This document shows, piece by piece, positions 18,032 to 29,400 of a stretch of 64,000 nt of DNA; the stretch's first letter is position 1, and the number at the start of each line of letters is the position of its first letter. A program made the position numbers and the translations under genes. The notes beneath the pieces were generated by a model, which did no database searches, was not told where the DNA came from, and saw only the letters and a list, made by a program, of their open reading frames with translations. The stretch comes from Bacteroidia bacterium (GTDB lineage: Bacteria > Bacteroidota > Bacteroidia > J057 > JADKCL01), in assembly GCA_020635905.1 (NCBI GenBank), contig JACJYV010000007.1, positions 62,001 through 126,000 on the forward strand, in the 5' to 3' direction.

Positions 18032-19489
18032 ATGCCTATACAGGATTTTACCAAGGGATTTAACCCGCCTCCGCCTGACCCTCAGGTGCTGATTCAGGCG
18101 GAAAAACACGATACAAAGGCGCTCAAAGTGGCGAATGAACTTGCCCGGGCACTCAGAAAGCAGAATTTTGAAGTAATAATTTACCAGGGAACGGATCTGA
18201 GCAATTCAGCTTTTATCCGGGCGGTGCATACCCAAACGGTGGTGGTGAAGCTCATTACCTCTCACACCAGTTCTGAATTTTTCAAACTGAATGCCCGTGA
18301 AATGAAATGGGCTGCTGATGTGCTGGCCAAATACCTGCAGGTGAACCTGGAAAAGGCACCTGTTCAGGATGGGAAACTGGATAATTCCCTGGATTTTGGC
18401 TCAGTGGGGTTGAATGGAACGGTGAAAGCAATCATCCGCCTGGCAGGGCGGGTCAGGATTCAAAATCTGAATCCCCAAAACCTTGAGCAACAGGGAGGAA
18501 ACGATCTTTTAAAAGGAATTGGCGATGCGATACGGAATCTGTTTCCCATTGAAACGGAATTGCCCGATCCCGGGGACAAGGAGGAGCGCATGATTGAAAT
18601 GGTGCCCGGCGACGATGAGCCAGAGGAGGAAATGATGGATCAGGGGAAAGAATTGGCGGCAGCAGGTTCTGTGGAGGTGGAAAAAGAAGTGGAAATTTCC
18701 CTTTTTGCTCCGCGCCAGGTGGAAGCAGGCGATTCCTTTCTCATTCAGGTGTTTGCCCATTTTCCCGAAGCCCTGGACGAAGCCCGGCAACTGGCAGCTG
18801 AGTTTGACGAAGGGGCGGAAAGGCTGGCCCGCAAAAACATTGACCTGGCCAAAAACGATGCCCTGACCTTTGAATTGCAGGTGGACGACTTCGAAATTGA
18901 GGACTCTGTGCAGCAAATTATCTGGAAGGAACGCACGGATTCAGTTCAGTATGAAATAGAGGTGCCCAGGGAAATGCTGGGCAAAAATCTTATCGGAAAA
19001 TTGATCATTTCCCGCAAGGGCATCCCCATCGGGCATATTCGCTTCAAGACGGAAGTGGGGGAGGATGGCTCTGTAATCCATCCTGTGCCTGCCCAGCCTC
19101 TGACCATGCAGCGTTATAAGTATGCCTTCATTTCCTATTCCTCCAAAGACCGCGACAAAGTTTTGTACAGGGTGCAGATGCTGAAAGGCATGAAAATCAA
19201 TTTCTTTATGGATTTTGAATCCATTGACCCGGGCGTGCCCTGGGAGCCAAAGATTACTGAGGAACTCAATAAAGCTGACGTGTTTTACCTCTTTTGGTCG
19301 GATAATGCAGCAGCTTCCCGCTGGGTGAATGAGGAAATCAATTTCGTGGTGCGCAAAAAACAGGATAATTCTGAAAATCCCCCTGAAATCATGCCCGTGA
19401 TCATTCAAAAGCCCGCACCAGCGCCTCCTGAATTGCTCAGGCACCTGCAGTTCAACGACAAAATGCTCTATTTCATGGGAGAAGTTTAG
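18032..19489 (+). CDS. TIR-domain protein with an N-terminal sensor-like region
   Basis: 485 residues, soluble. The C-terminal 120 residues are a TIR domain: YAFISYSSKDRDKVLYRVQM (about 362), FMDFESIDPG, then ADVFYLFWSDNAAASRWVNE, where Glu434 or Glu435 sits at the position of the NADase glutamate. Upstream, residues about 220-350 form a beta-rich module (EISLFAPRQVEAGDSFLIQV to GKLIISRKGIPIGHIRF) that recurs beside bacterial TIR domains. Residues 1-180 are uncharacterised, and an acidic linker lies at about 185-215. Bacterial TIR proteins are often NAD-depleting immune effectors. This role is inference; the nearest possible partner is the HsdR_N-like gene 266 bp away on the other strand. Confidence 0.85.
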   Translation: MPIQDFTKGFNPPPPDPQVLIQAEKHDTKALKVANELARALRKQNFEVIIYQGTDLSNSAFIRAVHTQTVVVKLITSHTSSEFFKLNAREMKWAADVLAKYLQVNLEKAPVQDGKLDNSLDFGSVGLNGTVKAIIRLAGRVRIQNLNPQNLEQQGGNDLLKGIGDAIRNLFPIETELPDPGDKEERMIEMVPGDDEPEEEMMDQGKELAAAGSVEVEKEVEISLFAPRQVEAGDSFLIQVFAHFPEALDEARQLAAEFDEGAERLARKNIDLAKNDALTFELQVDDFEIEDSVQQIIWKERTDSVQYEIEVPREMLGKNLIGKLIISRKGIPIGHIRFKTEVGEDGSVIHPVPAQPLTMQRYKYAFISYSSKDRDKVLYRVQMLKGMKINFFMDFESIDPGVPWEPKITEELNKADVFYLFWSDNAAASRWVNEEINFVVRKKQDNSENPPEIMPVIIQKPAPAPPELLRHLQFNDKMLYFMGEV

Positions 19490-19749
19490 GGAACCTCTAA
19501 AAACTTCGAACCTCTGCGTTGGACCTGGCTCAATAGACAATTGACAGAGAACAATTATCAATTAAGGGCACCTCTAAAAACTTCGAATCTCTGCGTTGGA
19601 CTTGTCTCAGAAATGCTCATTTACAGTAGTAAACTCCGCTTTCTTCACCCGCGTCCGCCTTGATCTTCTTTGTTTTTAGAGGTGCCCTTAGCAAACTCCG
19701 CTTTCCTCACCTGCGTCCGCCTTGATCTTCTTTGTTTTTAGAGCTTCCC
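19489..19749. repeat. Nested pair of dispersed TIR elements, copy B
   Basis: A complete 122-bp copy (19566-19687, ends GGGCACCTCTAAAAAC and GTTTTTAGAGGTGCCC) lies inside a second copy, whose left half is 19489-19533 and right half 19690-19749. A short A/T-rich stretch (TTGACAGAGAACAATTATCA) lies between the outer left half and the inner copy. The first G of the outer copy is the last base of the TIR-gene stop codon. Confidence 0.8.
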
Positions 19750-19754
19750 TTGAA

Positions 19755-20207
19755 TTATCCTCCTGCTACCAAACTTTCAAAATCAGGGATTTCCTGCCTT
19801 TGAGCCCAGGTTCCGTCTGCTTTTTTGCCAAAAAAGACCAGCTCTTTTCCGTTGGTAATGAGCAGGTGGGTAGCCCCGATTTTCTGATTATATGTAGCCA
19901 ACTGACGAACCGTTTCATCCGTGAGGGCCACCGTGGGGCGTTTACACTCAATGGCCACCAGCGGTTTTCCTTCCCGGTCCCAGGCCACCAGATCATACCT
20001 TTTGGCCAGTTGATTATAGGTCAAACCCCGCTCAATGCTCATCAGAGGCAGGGGAAAGCCCTTTTCCTCGCTCAAAAAACGAATCAGGCACTGCCGCACA
20101 TATTCCTCGGGGGTCAGCACCAGATGCCGCTTGCGAATGGGGTCCCAAAGCCAGGATTTTCCTTCCTTTTCTGTAATAGCTAATTCGTACAAAGGCAATC
20201 CTGTCAT
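19755..20207 (-). CDS. HsdR N-terminal-domain protein (type I restriction enzyme R-like)
   Basis: 150 residues, corresponding only to the N-terminal nuclease-like domain of type I restriction R subunits. The PD-(D/E)xK signature is visible: RYDLVAWDREGKPLVAIECK with Asp, then Glu-x-Lys, followed by VRQLATYNQKIGATHLLITN. No helicase domain and no hsdM or hsdS nearby, so it is not a complete restriction system. Short stand-alone versions are common in Bacteroidota and their role is unknown. It ends about 5 bp from the TIR-element repeat. Confidence 0.82.
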   Translation of the reverse strand: MTGLPLYELAITEKEGKSWLWDPIRKRHLVLTPEEYVRQCLIRFLSEEKGFPLPLMSIERGLTYNQLAKRYDLVAWDREGKPLVAIECKRPTVALTDETVRQLATYNQKIGATHLLITNGKELVFFGKKADGTWAQRQEIPDFESLVAGG

Positions 20208-20338
20208 AGCGCAAAGATAATTGAAGCCCGCGAAATACCATTTTCAGATGGCCAATTTTGGCAATAATAGGAATTCCTGATTGTCAGCCACAAAATGTAT
20301 TCCTAACTTAGGGGCGAAAACATTTAAAAGAGTTAATT

Positions 20339-23119
20339 ATGAGTAAAAATTATGTTCTGTTACTTGCCCTGGCAATATCCTTTTTCACTTTTGGAGGCGT
20401 TCATGCGCAGCGTGCGGCCCAGGGGAAGGAAGCCAGTTTCAGCAAGGTAACCAAAGGAAATTACCCCATTACCAATCAAAAGATATTTCCAAAACCAGTT
20501 TGGGAAAACAAAATCATGCCGTTCAACTCCAGCCTCATGGGAGGCGTGTGCGACACGGTGATTTTTGAAGATTTTCAAAATCAGACCATTCCTGCCACCT
20601 GGGGCAACCTGGACCTGGACGGTCATACAGACGCCAACGGACGTCCCCAGAATTTCTATATCATGATCGATCAGCTGACCTCCACCATTGGCGATACCAA
20701 CTGGGTGGCTGCAGCATCATCCTGGTTCACCCCTTTTGCCACGGCAAACAACTGGCTGATCCTGGATTCATTTACCGTTTGCAGCCCCGACCTTTTCCTG
20801 GTTTGGAAATCAGCTCCTTTTGAAGGACCCGTGTTTGCAGACGGTTACAAGGTGAAAATTTCCACCACCACCAATACTCCTGCTGCTTTTACCACCACCC
20901 TGGCCACCTTTGCTGAGAGTGTGAACGGTACGGCGACCCAAAGTGCGGGGATCGTTCACCCCAATTACGTAGGTGGAAATGGTCTTTTGACCGAGTGGAG
21001 CTATAACCTGGGTTCATTTTACGGTCAGAAAATCTACGTAGCCTTCGTGCACGATTCCAATGACGACAACCTGATCATGCTGGACGATATTTCTGTGTTG
21101 AAATTTCCTCAGTATGATATGAGCACCATTGAGGGCAATATTCAGTCAGAATACTTCCTCACCCCGCTTCCCCAGGTTCAGCCCTATGGTTTCGACGGAC
21201 GGATTCGCAATAACGGATTGCCCAACACCACCAACCCCAAACTGCACGTCAACGTGCTGGACACCAACCTGACCCTGGTTTATCAGGACAGCGCTGGTAT
21301 CAGCACGCTGGGTGGTCTGACGGATACTGCCCTTTCCATGACCAAAACCTTTACCACGGGTTGTATTGGTTTCTTTGAAACTCAGTTTATTGCCTCTGCC
21401 GACGAGGCCGATCCCATTGCCAGCAATGACACCCTGTTTGATTATTTTGCTGTCACAGACAGTACCTATGCCCGTGACAAAGGGGGAGCCACCAGTGCAC
21501 TTGGATTTGGCGCGGGCGAAAGCATTCTGCTCGGACAACAATTTACCATCACCCAGACCGCTACAGCTTCCTCGGCAACCTTTTACCTGACTGGTCCTTC
21601 GACCGGGGATACCTCGTACGTGAAATTGTTCAACATGTCAAACGGGCAGCCCAATGCCCAGATCGCCACTTCGGCCATGATTATTCTGGACACCACCCAA
21701 AATGTCTATCAGATTCCATTCACCAGTCCTGTCACTCTTACCCCGGGTGAATACGTGCTGGTGGTACAGGAAAGCCAGTCCGGATATATTTCACTGGGAA
21801 CTTCTCCCGAGATTTTCACCCCCGCCAAGACCTGGGTATTTCTGCAGGGTCAGTGGGGTAATAACGAAGATTTTGGCTTCTTTGTGACCTACCTGCTGCG
21901 TCTCAACTTCAGCAGCCCTCCCTGCAGCCAGCCTGTGGCAGGCTTTACCTCTTCCACCTCGGGAACAGCTGTTACCCTGGACGATACCACCTCTCAGGCC
22001 GTGTGCAGCCGCCTTTGGGATTTTGGGGACGGATTTACTTCCACCAAGAATAACCCCATTCACACCTACTCTACGGGGGGTGCCTACACCGTGTGCCTGA
22101 TGGTGCAAAGTGCCTGTGGAACGGATACCATTTGTGATACCCTGCTGGTGGCCTGCCAGATTCCTGTGGCTTCCTTTACCCAGACCGTCAGCAATAAGAC
22201 GGGCACCTTTACGGACAACTCCACCAACGGACCCACTGCCTGGGCCTGGGATTTTGGAGATGGTGGAACCTCCACCCAGCAAAACCCCGTGCATACCTTC
22301 CCCGGCAGCGGGGTTTACACCGTGTGCCTGGTGATCACCAATGCCTGCGGCATGGATACGGTTTGCAATACGGTGACCATTATCTGTAATAAACCTGCTG
22401 CGGCGTATGCCTATTCCTCCAGCAATACCACGGTCACCTTCACCGACCAGACCACCAACAGCCCGACGGCCTGGAGCTGGGATTTCGGGGACGGAAGTAC
22501 CTCCAGCCTGCCCAGCCCGAGCCACAACTATGGTACCAGCGGCACCTGGACTGCCTGTCTGACTGCAACCAACGTGTGTGGTGCAGATACATTCTGCCAG
22601 TCAGTGACGGTGTGTGTGGACCCGACCGCCAGCTTTACCGCTACCGCGAACAATGACACGGTGACCTTCACCAGCACTTCCACCTCCCTGGCCAACCCCA
22701 CTTACAGCTGGGATTTTGGTGATGGCAATTCCTCCACGGCTGCTTCTCCCACCCACATTTACGGAGTGAGCGGCACCTACACCGCCTGCCTCATCCTGAC
22801 TGATGCCTGCGGATCTGACACCAGCTGCAATACGGTTCAGGCCCTGGTTGGAGTTCAGCCCGGCATTTTTGGCAGTGTGAACGTATATCCCAACCCCAAC
22901 CACGGTAAATTCCAGGTTGAAATTCAGGGAATCACCGGCCAAAACCTCAATCTCCAGGTGACCAATGTGGTGGGCAAAGTGCTGTGGAATCAAAATTCCC
23001 GCATCAATGCATCTGAATTGTTTACCACGGTTGATCTGAACGAGCAAGGTGCAGGAATCTACTTCCTCACCATTGAATCTGAAAATCAGCGTAAAGTGTA
23101 CAAACTGCTGATCGACTGA
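20339..23119 (+). CDS. Large secreted T9SS protein with four PKD domains
   Basis: 926 residues with a signal peptide (LLLALAISFFTFGGVHA). Residues about 60-270 resemble a cleaved-adhesin/choice-of-anchor-J module (VIFEDFQNQTIPATWGNLDL to LIMLDDISVLKFP). Residues about 285-530 are less clear and beta-rich. Four PKD domains follow (about 535-850), each with a WDFGDG motif and Cys residues near its end. The last 80 residues are a type A T9SS sorting domain (VYPNPNHGKFQVEI to GIYFLTIE). It is probably an outer-surface or released adhesion or matrix protein. A terminator follows at 23135-23171. Confidence 0.9.
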   Translation: MSKNYVLLLALAISFFTFGGVHAQRAAQGKEASFSKVTKGNYPITNQKIFPKPVWENKIMPFNSSLMGGVCDTVIFEDFQNQTIPATWGNLDLDGHTDANGRPQNFYIMIDQLTSTIGDTNWVAAASSWFTPFATANNWLILDSFTVCSPDLFLVWKSAPFEGPVFADGYKVKISTTTNTPAAFTTTLATFAESVNGTATQSAGIVHPNYVGGNGLLTEWSYNLGSFYGQKIYVAFVHDSNDDNLIMLDDISVLKFPQYDMSTIEGNIQSEYFLTPLPQVQPYGFDGRIRNNGLPNTTNPKLHVNVLDTNLTLVYQDSAGISTLGGLTDTALSMTKTFTTGCIGFFETQFIASADEADPIASNDTLFDYFAVTDSTYARDKGGATSALGFGAGESILLGQQFTITQTATASSATFYLTGPSTGDTSYVKLFNMSNGQPNAQIATSAMIILDTTQNVYQIPFTSPVTLTPGEYVLVVQESQSGYISLGTSPEIFTPAKTWVFLQGQWGNNEDFGFFVTYLLRLNFSSPPCSQPVAGFTSSTSGTAVTLDDTTSQAVCSRLWDFGDGFTSTKNNPIHTYSTGGAYTVCLMVQSACGTDTICDTLLVACQIPVASFTQTVSNKTGTFTDNSTNGPTAWAWDFGDGGTSTQQNPVHTFPGSGVYTVCLVITNACGMDTVCNTVTIICNKPAAAYAYSSSNTTVTFTDQTTNSPTAWSWDFGDGSTSSLPSPSHNYGTSGTWTACLTATNVCGADTFCQSVTVCVDPTASFTATANNDTVTFTSTSTSLANPTYSWDFGDGNSSTAASPTHIYGVSGTYTACLILTDACGSDTSCNTVQALVGVQPGIFGSVNVYPNPNHGKFQVEIQGITGQNLNLQVTNVVGKVLWNQNSRINASELFTTVDLNEQGAGIYFLTIESENQRKVYKLLID

Positions 23120-23134
23120 TCCTGCAGTTATCAG

Positions 23135-23171
23135 AAAAGGCCGTCCGGACTTCCCGGGCGGCCTTTTTTAA
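23135..23171 (+). terminator. Rho-independent terminator
   Basis: GGCCGTCCGG and CCGGGCGGCC form a 10-bp stem (one G-U pair) followed by TTTTTT, 15-20 bp after the PKD-protein stop codon. The 300 bp that follow to 23472 contain no recognisable gene, only A/T-rich upstream sequence of the next gene. Confidence 0.85.
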
Positions 23172-23472
23172 TTGCCTGAAATGGGGTGAGTGGGGTTTAG
23201 GGGAATTTTCTGATGCAGGATTTCAGGTATAATGTGCAAACAGATTCCTCCACCTTCTCCTTTTTTCCCTTGCTTCCACGGTCTGCTTTCCCCTTATGGA
23301 TTTGCCAGCTTAAGACTTTGATATAGATTTATTTAAGATGTAAAAAATCGACGGTTTTTTCCTTTTGCCTCTCCGAAAATGATTCTAAATTAAGCCCCCA
23401 ACGGAACACAGCCAACTTGCCTCAAACAATCCTCTGTTAATTGTGGGAATTATTGATTAAAACTATTTCGGA

Positions 23473-26400
23473 ATGAGAAATTATTACGCCTTTTTTCTGC
23501 TGGCAATATTGCTGACAGGAAACCTGTTTGCTCAAACCAATCCAAAATGGAAAAAGTGCTCCACGGTTGAAGTGGATGCCATGCGCAGGGCCCAGGATCC
23601 AACCATGGAAACCCCGCAACAGTTTGAAAACTGGCTTACGGGCAAAATCGCAGCCATGAGCAGCAGCGGAATGCAAACCTTCAGTTCGGCCGTAAAAACC
23701 ATCCCGGTGGTGTTTCACGTTTGCTATGGAAATGGTACGGAGAATATTCCAGATGCCATGATCCTGAGTCAGGTGGATGTACTCAACGAAGACTTCAGGC
23801 GGCTCAATGCGGACGCGACCAACACCCTCAGCGCCTTTCAGCCTGCGGCTGCAGACTGTGAAGTGGAGTTTTGCCTGGCTACCATTGACCCGAATGGCAA
23901 CCCCACCAACGGCATTACCCGGAATTTTTATTCAGGATCTCCCTATTCTCAAAACTATGTAGAGAATACCATCAAGCCCGCCACTTCCTGGGATCCCACC
24001 CAGTACATGAATATCTGGGTTTGCAACGTAAGTGGCGGGGTATTGGGCTACGCTTACCTGCCTTCTTCGGCCCCTATTTCGGGCCTTCCCGGAGCCGTTG
24101 CAGCCAATAAGGACGGAGTGGTATTACTCTACTCCTCCATCGGACGGCCCCCGGCCAATACTTTTGGCGGACCTTACAACCTTGGGCGTACCGCCACCCA
24201 CGAAGTGGGACACTTCCTGGGGCTCCACCACGTGTGGGAAAGCCTGAGTTGCGGGGGCTGCACCGCAGGTTGTGACGACTACTGCAACGATACCCCCAAC
24301 CAGAACAGCGCCAACTTTGGCTGTCCTTCCAATCCCGTTTCCTGCTCGTCTGCGGATATGTACCAGAATTTCATGGATTATGTGGATGACAACTGCATGA
24401 ACCTGTTTACCAACGATCAGAAAGCCAGGATCACCGCCGTACTGGCCAACAGCCCCCGCAGGGCCAGCCTGACCACCTCCACCAAATGTGGGGCTGCTTT
24501 GGCTCCAGTGGCTTCTTTCACCTCAGACGTAACCTCAGTTTGTCCGGGTGGGGTGGTGAATTTTACGGATAATTCCGCCAATAACCCCACCTCCTGGAGC
24601 TGGTCATTCCCCGGTGGAACCCCCTCAACCAGTACCGCTCAGAATCCCACCATTGCCTATGCCACGGCAGGTACTTATAACGTGACCCTTACCTCCACCA
24701 ACTCCGTGGGATCGGATACGGATATCCAGACGGGATATGTGGTGGTTGCCTATGGCAATGTGAAAATAATCTTTGAAGACGATTTCGAATCAGGCAATTT
24801 CACTGCGGCCAACTGGACTGTGACCAATCCCGACGCCCTGAATACCTGGGAAATTGCGACCGTGGCCGGAAATACGCCCGGAACCAAAGCGGCCCGGGTG
24901 GATATGTATAATAATAACCATGTTGGCGCCCGGGACTGCTTGTCCACTCCTTCCCTTGATTTCTCGGGATATACTTCGGTCAGTCTCAGTTTTGAGCATG
25001 CCCACCGTCGTTATTCCACCAATGAGCAGGATTCCCTGGTCATTTATGTCTCCACCAACGGTGGCTCCACCTGGCCCATCCGCATCTTTGCAGATGCGGA
25101 GAACGGCAGCCAGAACTTTGCCACCAATACCGCCACCACCGCCAATTTTGTGCCTGCCACCGCCACAGACTGGTGTATTTCGGGCACCTGGGCTGCCTGC
25201 AAAACCCTGAGTCTGGCAACCTGGGATAATACCCCCAACATGGCCATCAAATTCGAAACCGTGAACGACTACGGGAATAACATCTACATTGATAATGTGG
25301 TGATTACTGGTACCTGTTCCAATATTTCCTCCCAGCCTCCGGTCAGTCAGTTTACGGCGAATAACACCTCAGGCTGCGGGTCATTGGCGGTAACTTTCAC
25401 GGATCAATCCACCAATTCTCCCACCTCCTGGGCCTGGAATTTTGGGGATGGCAATACTTCCACCTCCCAAAACCCTTCCCATACCTATTCCTCGCCGGGT
25501 ACCTACACCGTCACCCTGGTGGCTACCAACACCGCGGGCAACGATTCAGAGGTCAAAACCAATTATATCACCGTCTTTGCGGCCCCGACTGCCAGTATTT
25601 CGGGATCGGTAAATGCCACCTGCGGAAACTCCAACGGTTCGGCCACCGCAACCCAAAGCGGAGGTACGGGTCCCTTTACCTACAGCTGGAACACCACTCC
25701 CGTGCAAACCACGGCCACTGCCACAAACCTGGGAGCAGGCAGCTATACCGTCACCGTGACCGATGCCAACTCCTGCAATTCCACGGCCAACGTTACCCTT
25801 ACCAACATCGCGGGCCCGGGCGTAAGTATCACCTCTTCCCAAAATTCTTCCTGCCTCGGCAACGACGGATCAGCTACTGCCCTGGCCACCGGAGGAACTG
25901 GTCCCATCAGTTATTCCTGGAACACCACCCCCGTGCAGACGACTGCGACAGCCACCAACCTGGCCGCAGGCAGCTACACGGTCACAGTCACCGATGCCAA
26001 TACCTGTACTGCCACCGCCAACGTCACCATTACCTCCGCGGGCGCTCCCACAGTCAGTATCAGTTCCTTCACGGATGAATCCTGTGGAGACAGTTCGGGT
26101 ACCGCCACCGCCGCGGGCAGCGGCGGAACGGGCCCCCTGAGCTACGCCTGGAACACGGTTCCGGTCCAGACCGGGGCCACCGCCACCGGGCTCAAGGCCG
26201 GTACCTACACCGTCACCGTCACCGACGGGGCCAGTTGCACAGGCACAGCCAACGTGACCATCGCCAACTCCACCTCCGTGCAGGTATTTTTTGATGATTT
26301 CGAATCGAATAACTTCACCGCCAAAGGCTGGACCGTGCAAAACCCCGACGGATTCAATACCTGGGCCGTGGTAACCAGTGCCGGCAACGGCCCGGGAACC

Positions 26401-29400
26401 AAGTCTGCCTATGTGGACACCTATAATAATAACCACGTGGGCGCCCGCGACCAGCTGATCACTCCCGTGCTGGATCTGACCGGAGTGGGTTCGGTAAATC
26501 TGGATTTTAAGCATGCCCACCGCCGCTACTCCACCAATGAACAGGATTCCCTGATCATTTATGTTTCCACGGATGGGGGCAGCACCTGGCCCGACCGGGT
26601 TTTTGCCGATGCAGAAAACGGGAGCAAGAATTTTGCCACCAATACCCTTCAGACCACCAACTTCATTCCGGCCAATGCCAACGACTGGTGCTTTGGCGCT
26701 GCGGGTTGGTCGGGATGTAAATCGATCAATTTGTCGGCCTATGACGGGATGTCCAATGTGCGGATCAGGTTTGAAATCTATAATGACTATGGCAATAATA
26801 TCCACATTGATGATGTCTCTGTCGCGGGGGTTTGTCAAACGGTGCTTGCACCGGTTGCAGATTTCTCGGGATCTGTGCTGAGTGGATGCGGGTCTTTGAC
26901 CACTACCTTTTCCGATCTTTCGACCAATAACCCCACCAGTTGGAGCTGGACATTTTCGGGGGGATCACCTTCCAGTTCTACCCAGCAGAACCCGACAGTG
27001 AGCTACAGCACCCCGGGAACTTATTCCGTTTCTCTTACTTCCACCAATGCGGGCGGATCAGATACGGACACCAAGGCCACTTATATCACGGTCTTTGCCA
27101 ACCCGACTGCGTCGGTCCCCACCAAAACGGATGCTACCTGCGGTAACAGCAACGGAACCGCTACCGCCACCCAGTCCGGTGGCACCGGACCTTATACTTA
27201 CAGCTGGAACACCACCCCTGTACAGACCACGGCTACCGCCACCGGCCTGGTTGCAGGCAGCTACACCGTAACGGTAACCGATGCGAATTCCTGTACTTCC
27301 ACCGCTAACGTCACCATTGGCAGCGTGGGCGGACCGACTGCGTCGGTCCCCACCAAAACGGATGCCACCTGCGGCAACAGTAATGGAACCGCCACGGCTT
27401 CTCAGTCCGGTGGCACCGGACCATTCACTTACAGCTGGAACACCACTCCTGTACAAACCACGGCTACGGCCACCGGCCTGGCCGCTGGCAGCTACACCGT
27501 GACGGTGACCGATGCGAATTCCTGTACTTCAACCGCTAACGTAACCATCGCCAACACAGGCGGACCGACAGCTTCAGTCCCCACCAAAACGGATGCCACC
27601 TGCGGTAACAGCAACGGAACCGCAACTGCTACCCAGTCCGGTGGCACCGGACCCTTCTCCTATAGCTGGAACACCGCTCCGGTGCAGACCACCGCTACGG
27701 CCACCGGCCTGGCCGCGGGCAGCTACACCGTGACCGTAACCGATGCCAATTCCTGTACTTCCACTGCCAGTGTGACAATTGGCAGCGTGGGCGGTCCGAC
27801 TGCGTCGGTCCCCACCAAAACGGATGCCACCTGCGGTAACAGCAACGGAACCGCTACCGCAACTCAGTCCGGTGGCACCGGACCATATAGCTACAGCTGG
27901 AACACCACTCCTGTACAAACCACGGCCACGGCCACCGGCCTGGCTGCAGGCAGCTACACCGTGACCGTGACCGATGTGAATTCCTGTACTTCCACCGCCA
28001 ACGTCACCATTGGCAGCGTGGGCGGACCGACTGCGTCGGTGCCCACCAAAATAGATGCTACCTGCGGTAACAGCAATGGTACAGCCACCGCCACCCAGTC
28101 CGGTGGCACCGGACCGTTCTCATACAGCTGGAATACCACTCCGGTGCAAACCACGGCCACGGCCACCGGCCTGGCTGCAGGCAGCTACACCGTGACGGTA
28201 ACCGATGCAAATTCCTGTACTTCCACCGCAAACGTTACCATTGGCAGCACGGGTGGACCGACTGCGTCGGTGCCCACCAAAACGGATGCCACCTGCGGCA
28301 ACAGCAACGGAACCGCTACCGCTACCCAGTCCGGTGGCACCGGTCCCTACACTTACAGCTGGAATACCACCCCGGTACAAACCACGGCTACCGCCACCGG
28401 TCTGGCCGCTGGCAGCTACACAGTGACGGTGACCGATGCAAATTCCTGTACTTCAACCGCAAACGTCACCATTGGCAGCGTGGGCGGACCGACTGCGTCG
28501 GTCCCCACCAAAACTGATGCCGCCTGTGGCAACAGCAATGGAACCGCCACCGCAACTCAGTCCGGTGGCACCGGACCTTTCACTTACAGCTGGAACACCA
28601 CTCCGGTGCAGACCACGGCCACGGCTACCGGCCTGGCTGCAGGCAGCTACACCGTGACCGTGACCGATGCGAATTCCTGTACTTCCACCGCTAACGTGAC
28701 CATTGGCAGCGTGGGCGGCCCGACTGCGTCGGTCCCCACCAAAACGGATGCTACCTGCGGTAACAGCAACGGAACCGCTACCGCCACCCAGTCCGGTGGC
28801 ACCGGACCATTCTCTTACAGCTGGAACACCACTCCTGTACAAACCACGGCCACGGCCACCGGCCTGGCTGCGGGCAGCTACACCGTGACCGTAACCGATG
28901 CAAATTCCTGTACTTCCACCGCAAACGTCACCATTGGCAGCGTGGGCGGTCCAACGGCTTCAGTCCCCACCAAAACGGATGCCACCTGCGGTAACAGTAA
29001 TGGAACCGCTACGGCTACCCAGTCCGGTGGCACCGGACCATACACCTACAGCTGGAACACCACTCCGGTGCAAACCACGGCCACGGCCACCGGCCTGGCC
29101 GCTGGCAGCTACACTGTGACGGTGACCGATGCGAATTCCTGTACTTCCACCGCTAACGTAACCATTGGCAGCGTGGGCGGTCCGACTGCGTCGGTCCCCA
29201 CCAAAACGGATGCTACCTGTGGCAACAGCAACGGAACCGCTACCGCCACTCAGTCCGGTGGCACCGGACCTTTCACTTACAGCTGGAACACCACCCCGGT
29301 ACAAACCACGGCCACGGCCACCGGCCTGGCTGCGGGCAGCTATACCGTAACGGTGACCGATGCTAATTCCTGTACTTCCACTGCCAGTGTAACCATTTCT

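Noticed and set aside
19755..20207. A complete type I restriction system
   Set aside because: Only the R-subunit N-terminal domain is present; no helicase, hsdM or hsdS in the window.
25870..26838. Long minus-strand open frames through the SprB repeat region
   Set aside because: They repeat with the same 231-bp period and are Gly/Ser/Arg-rich mirror translations of the SprB units.
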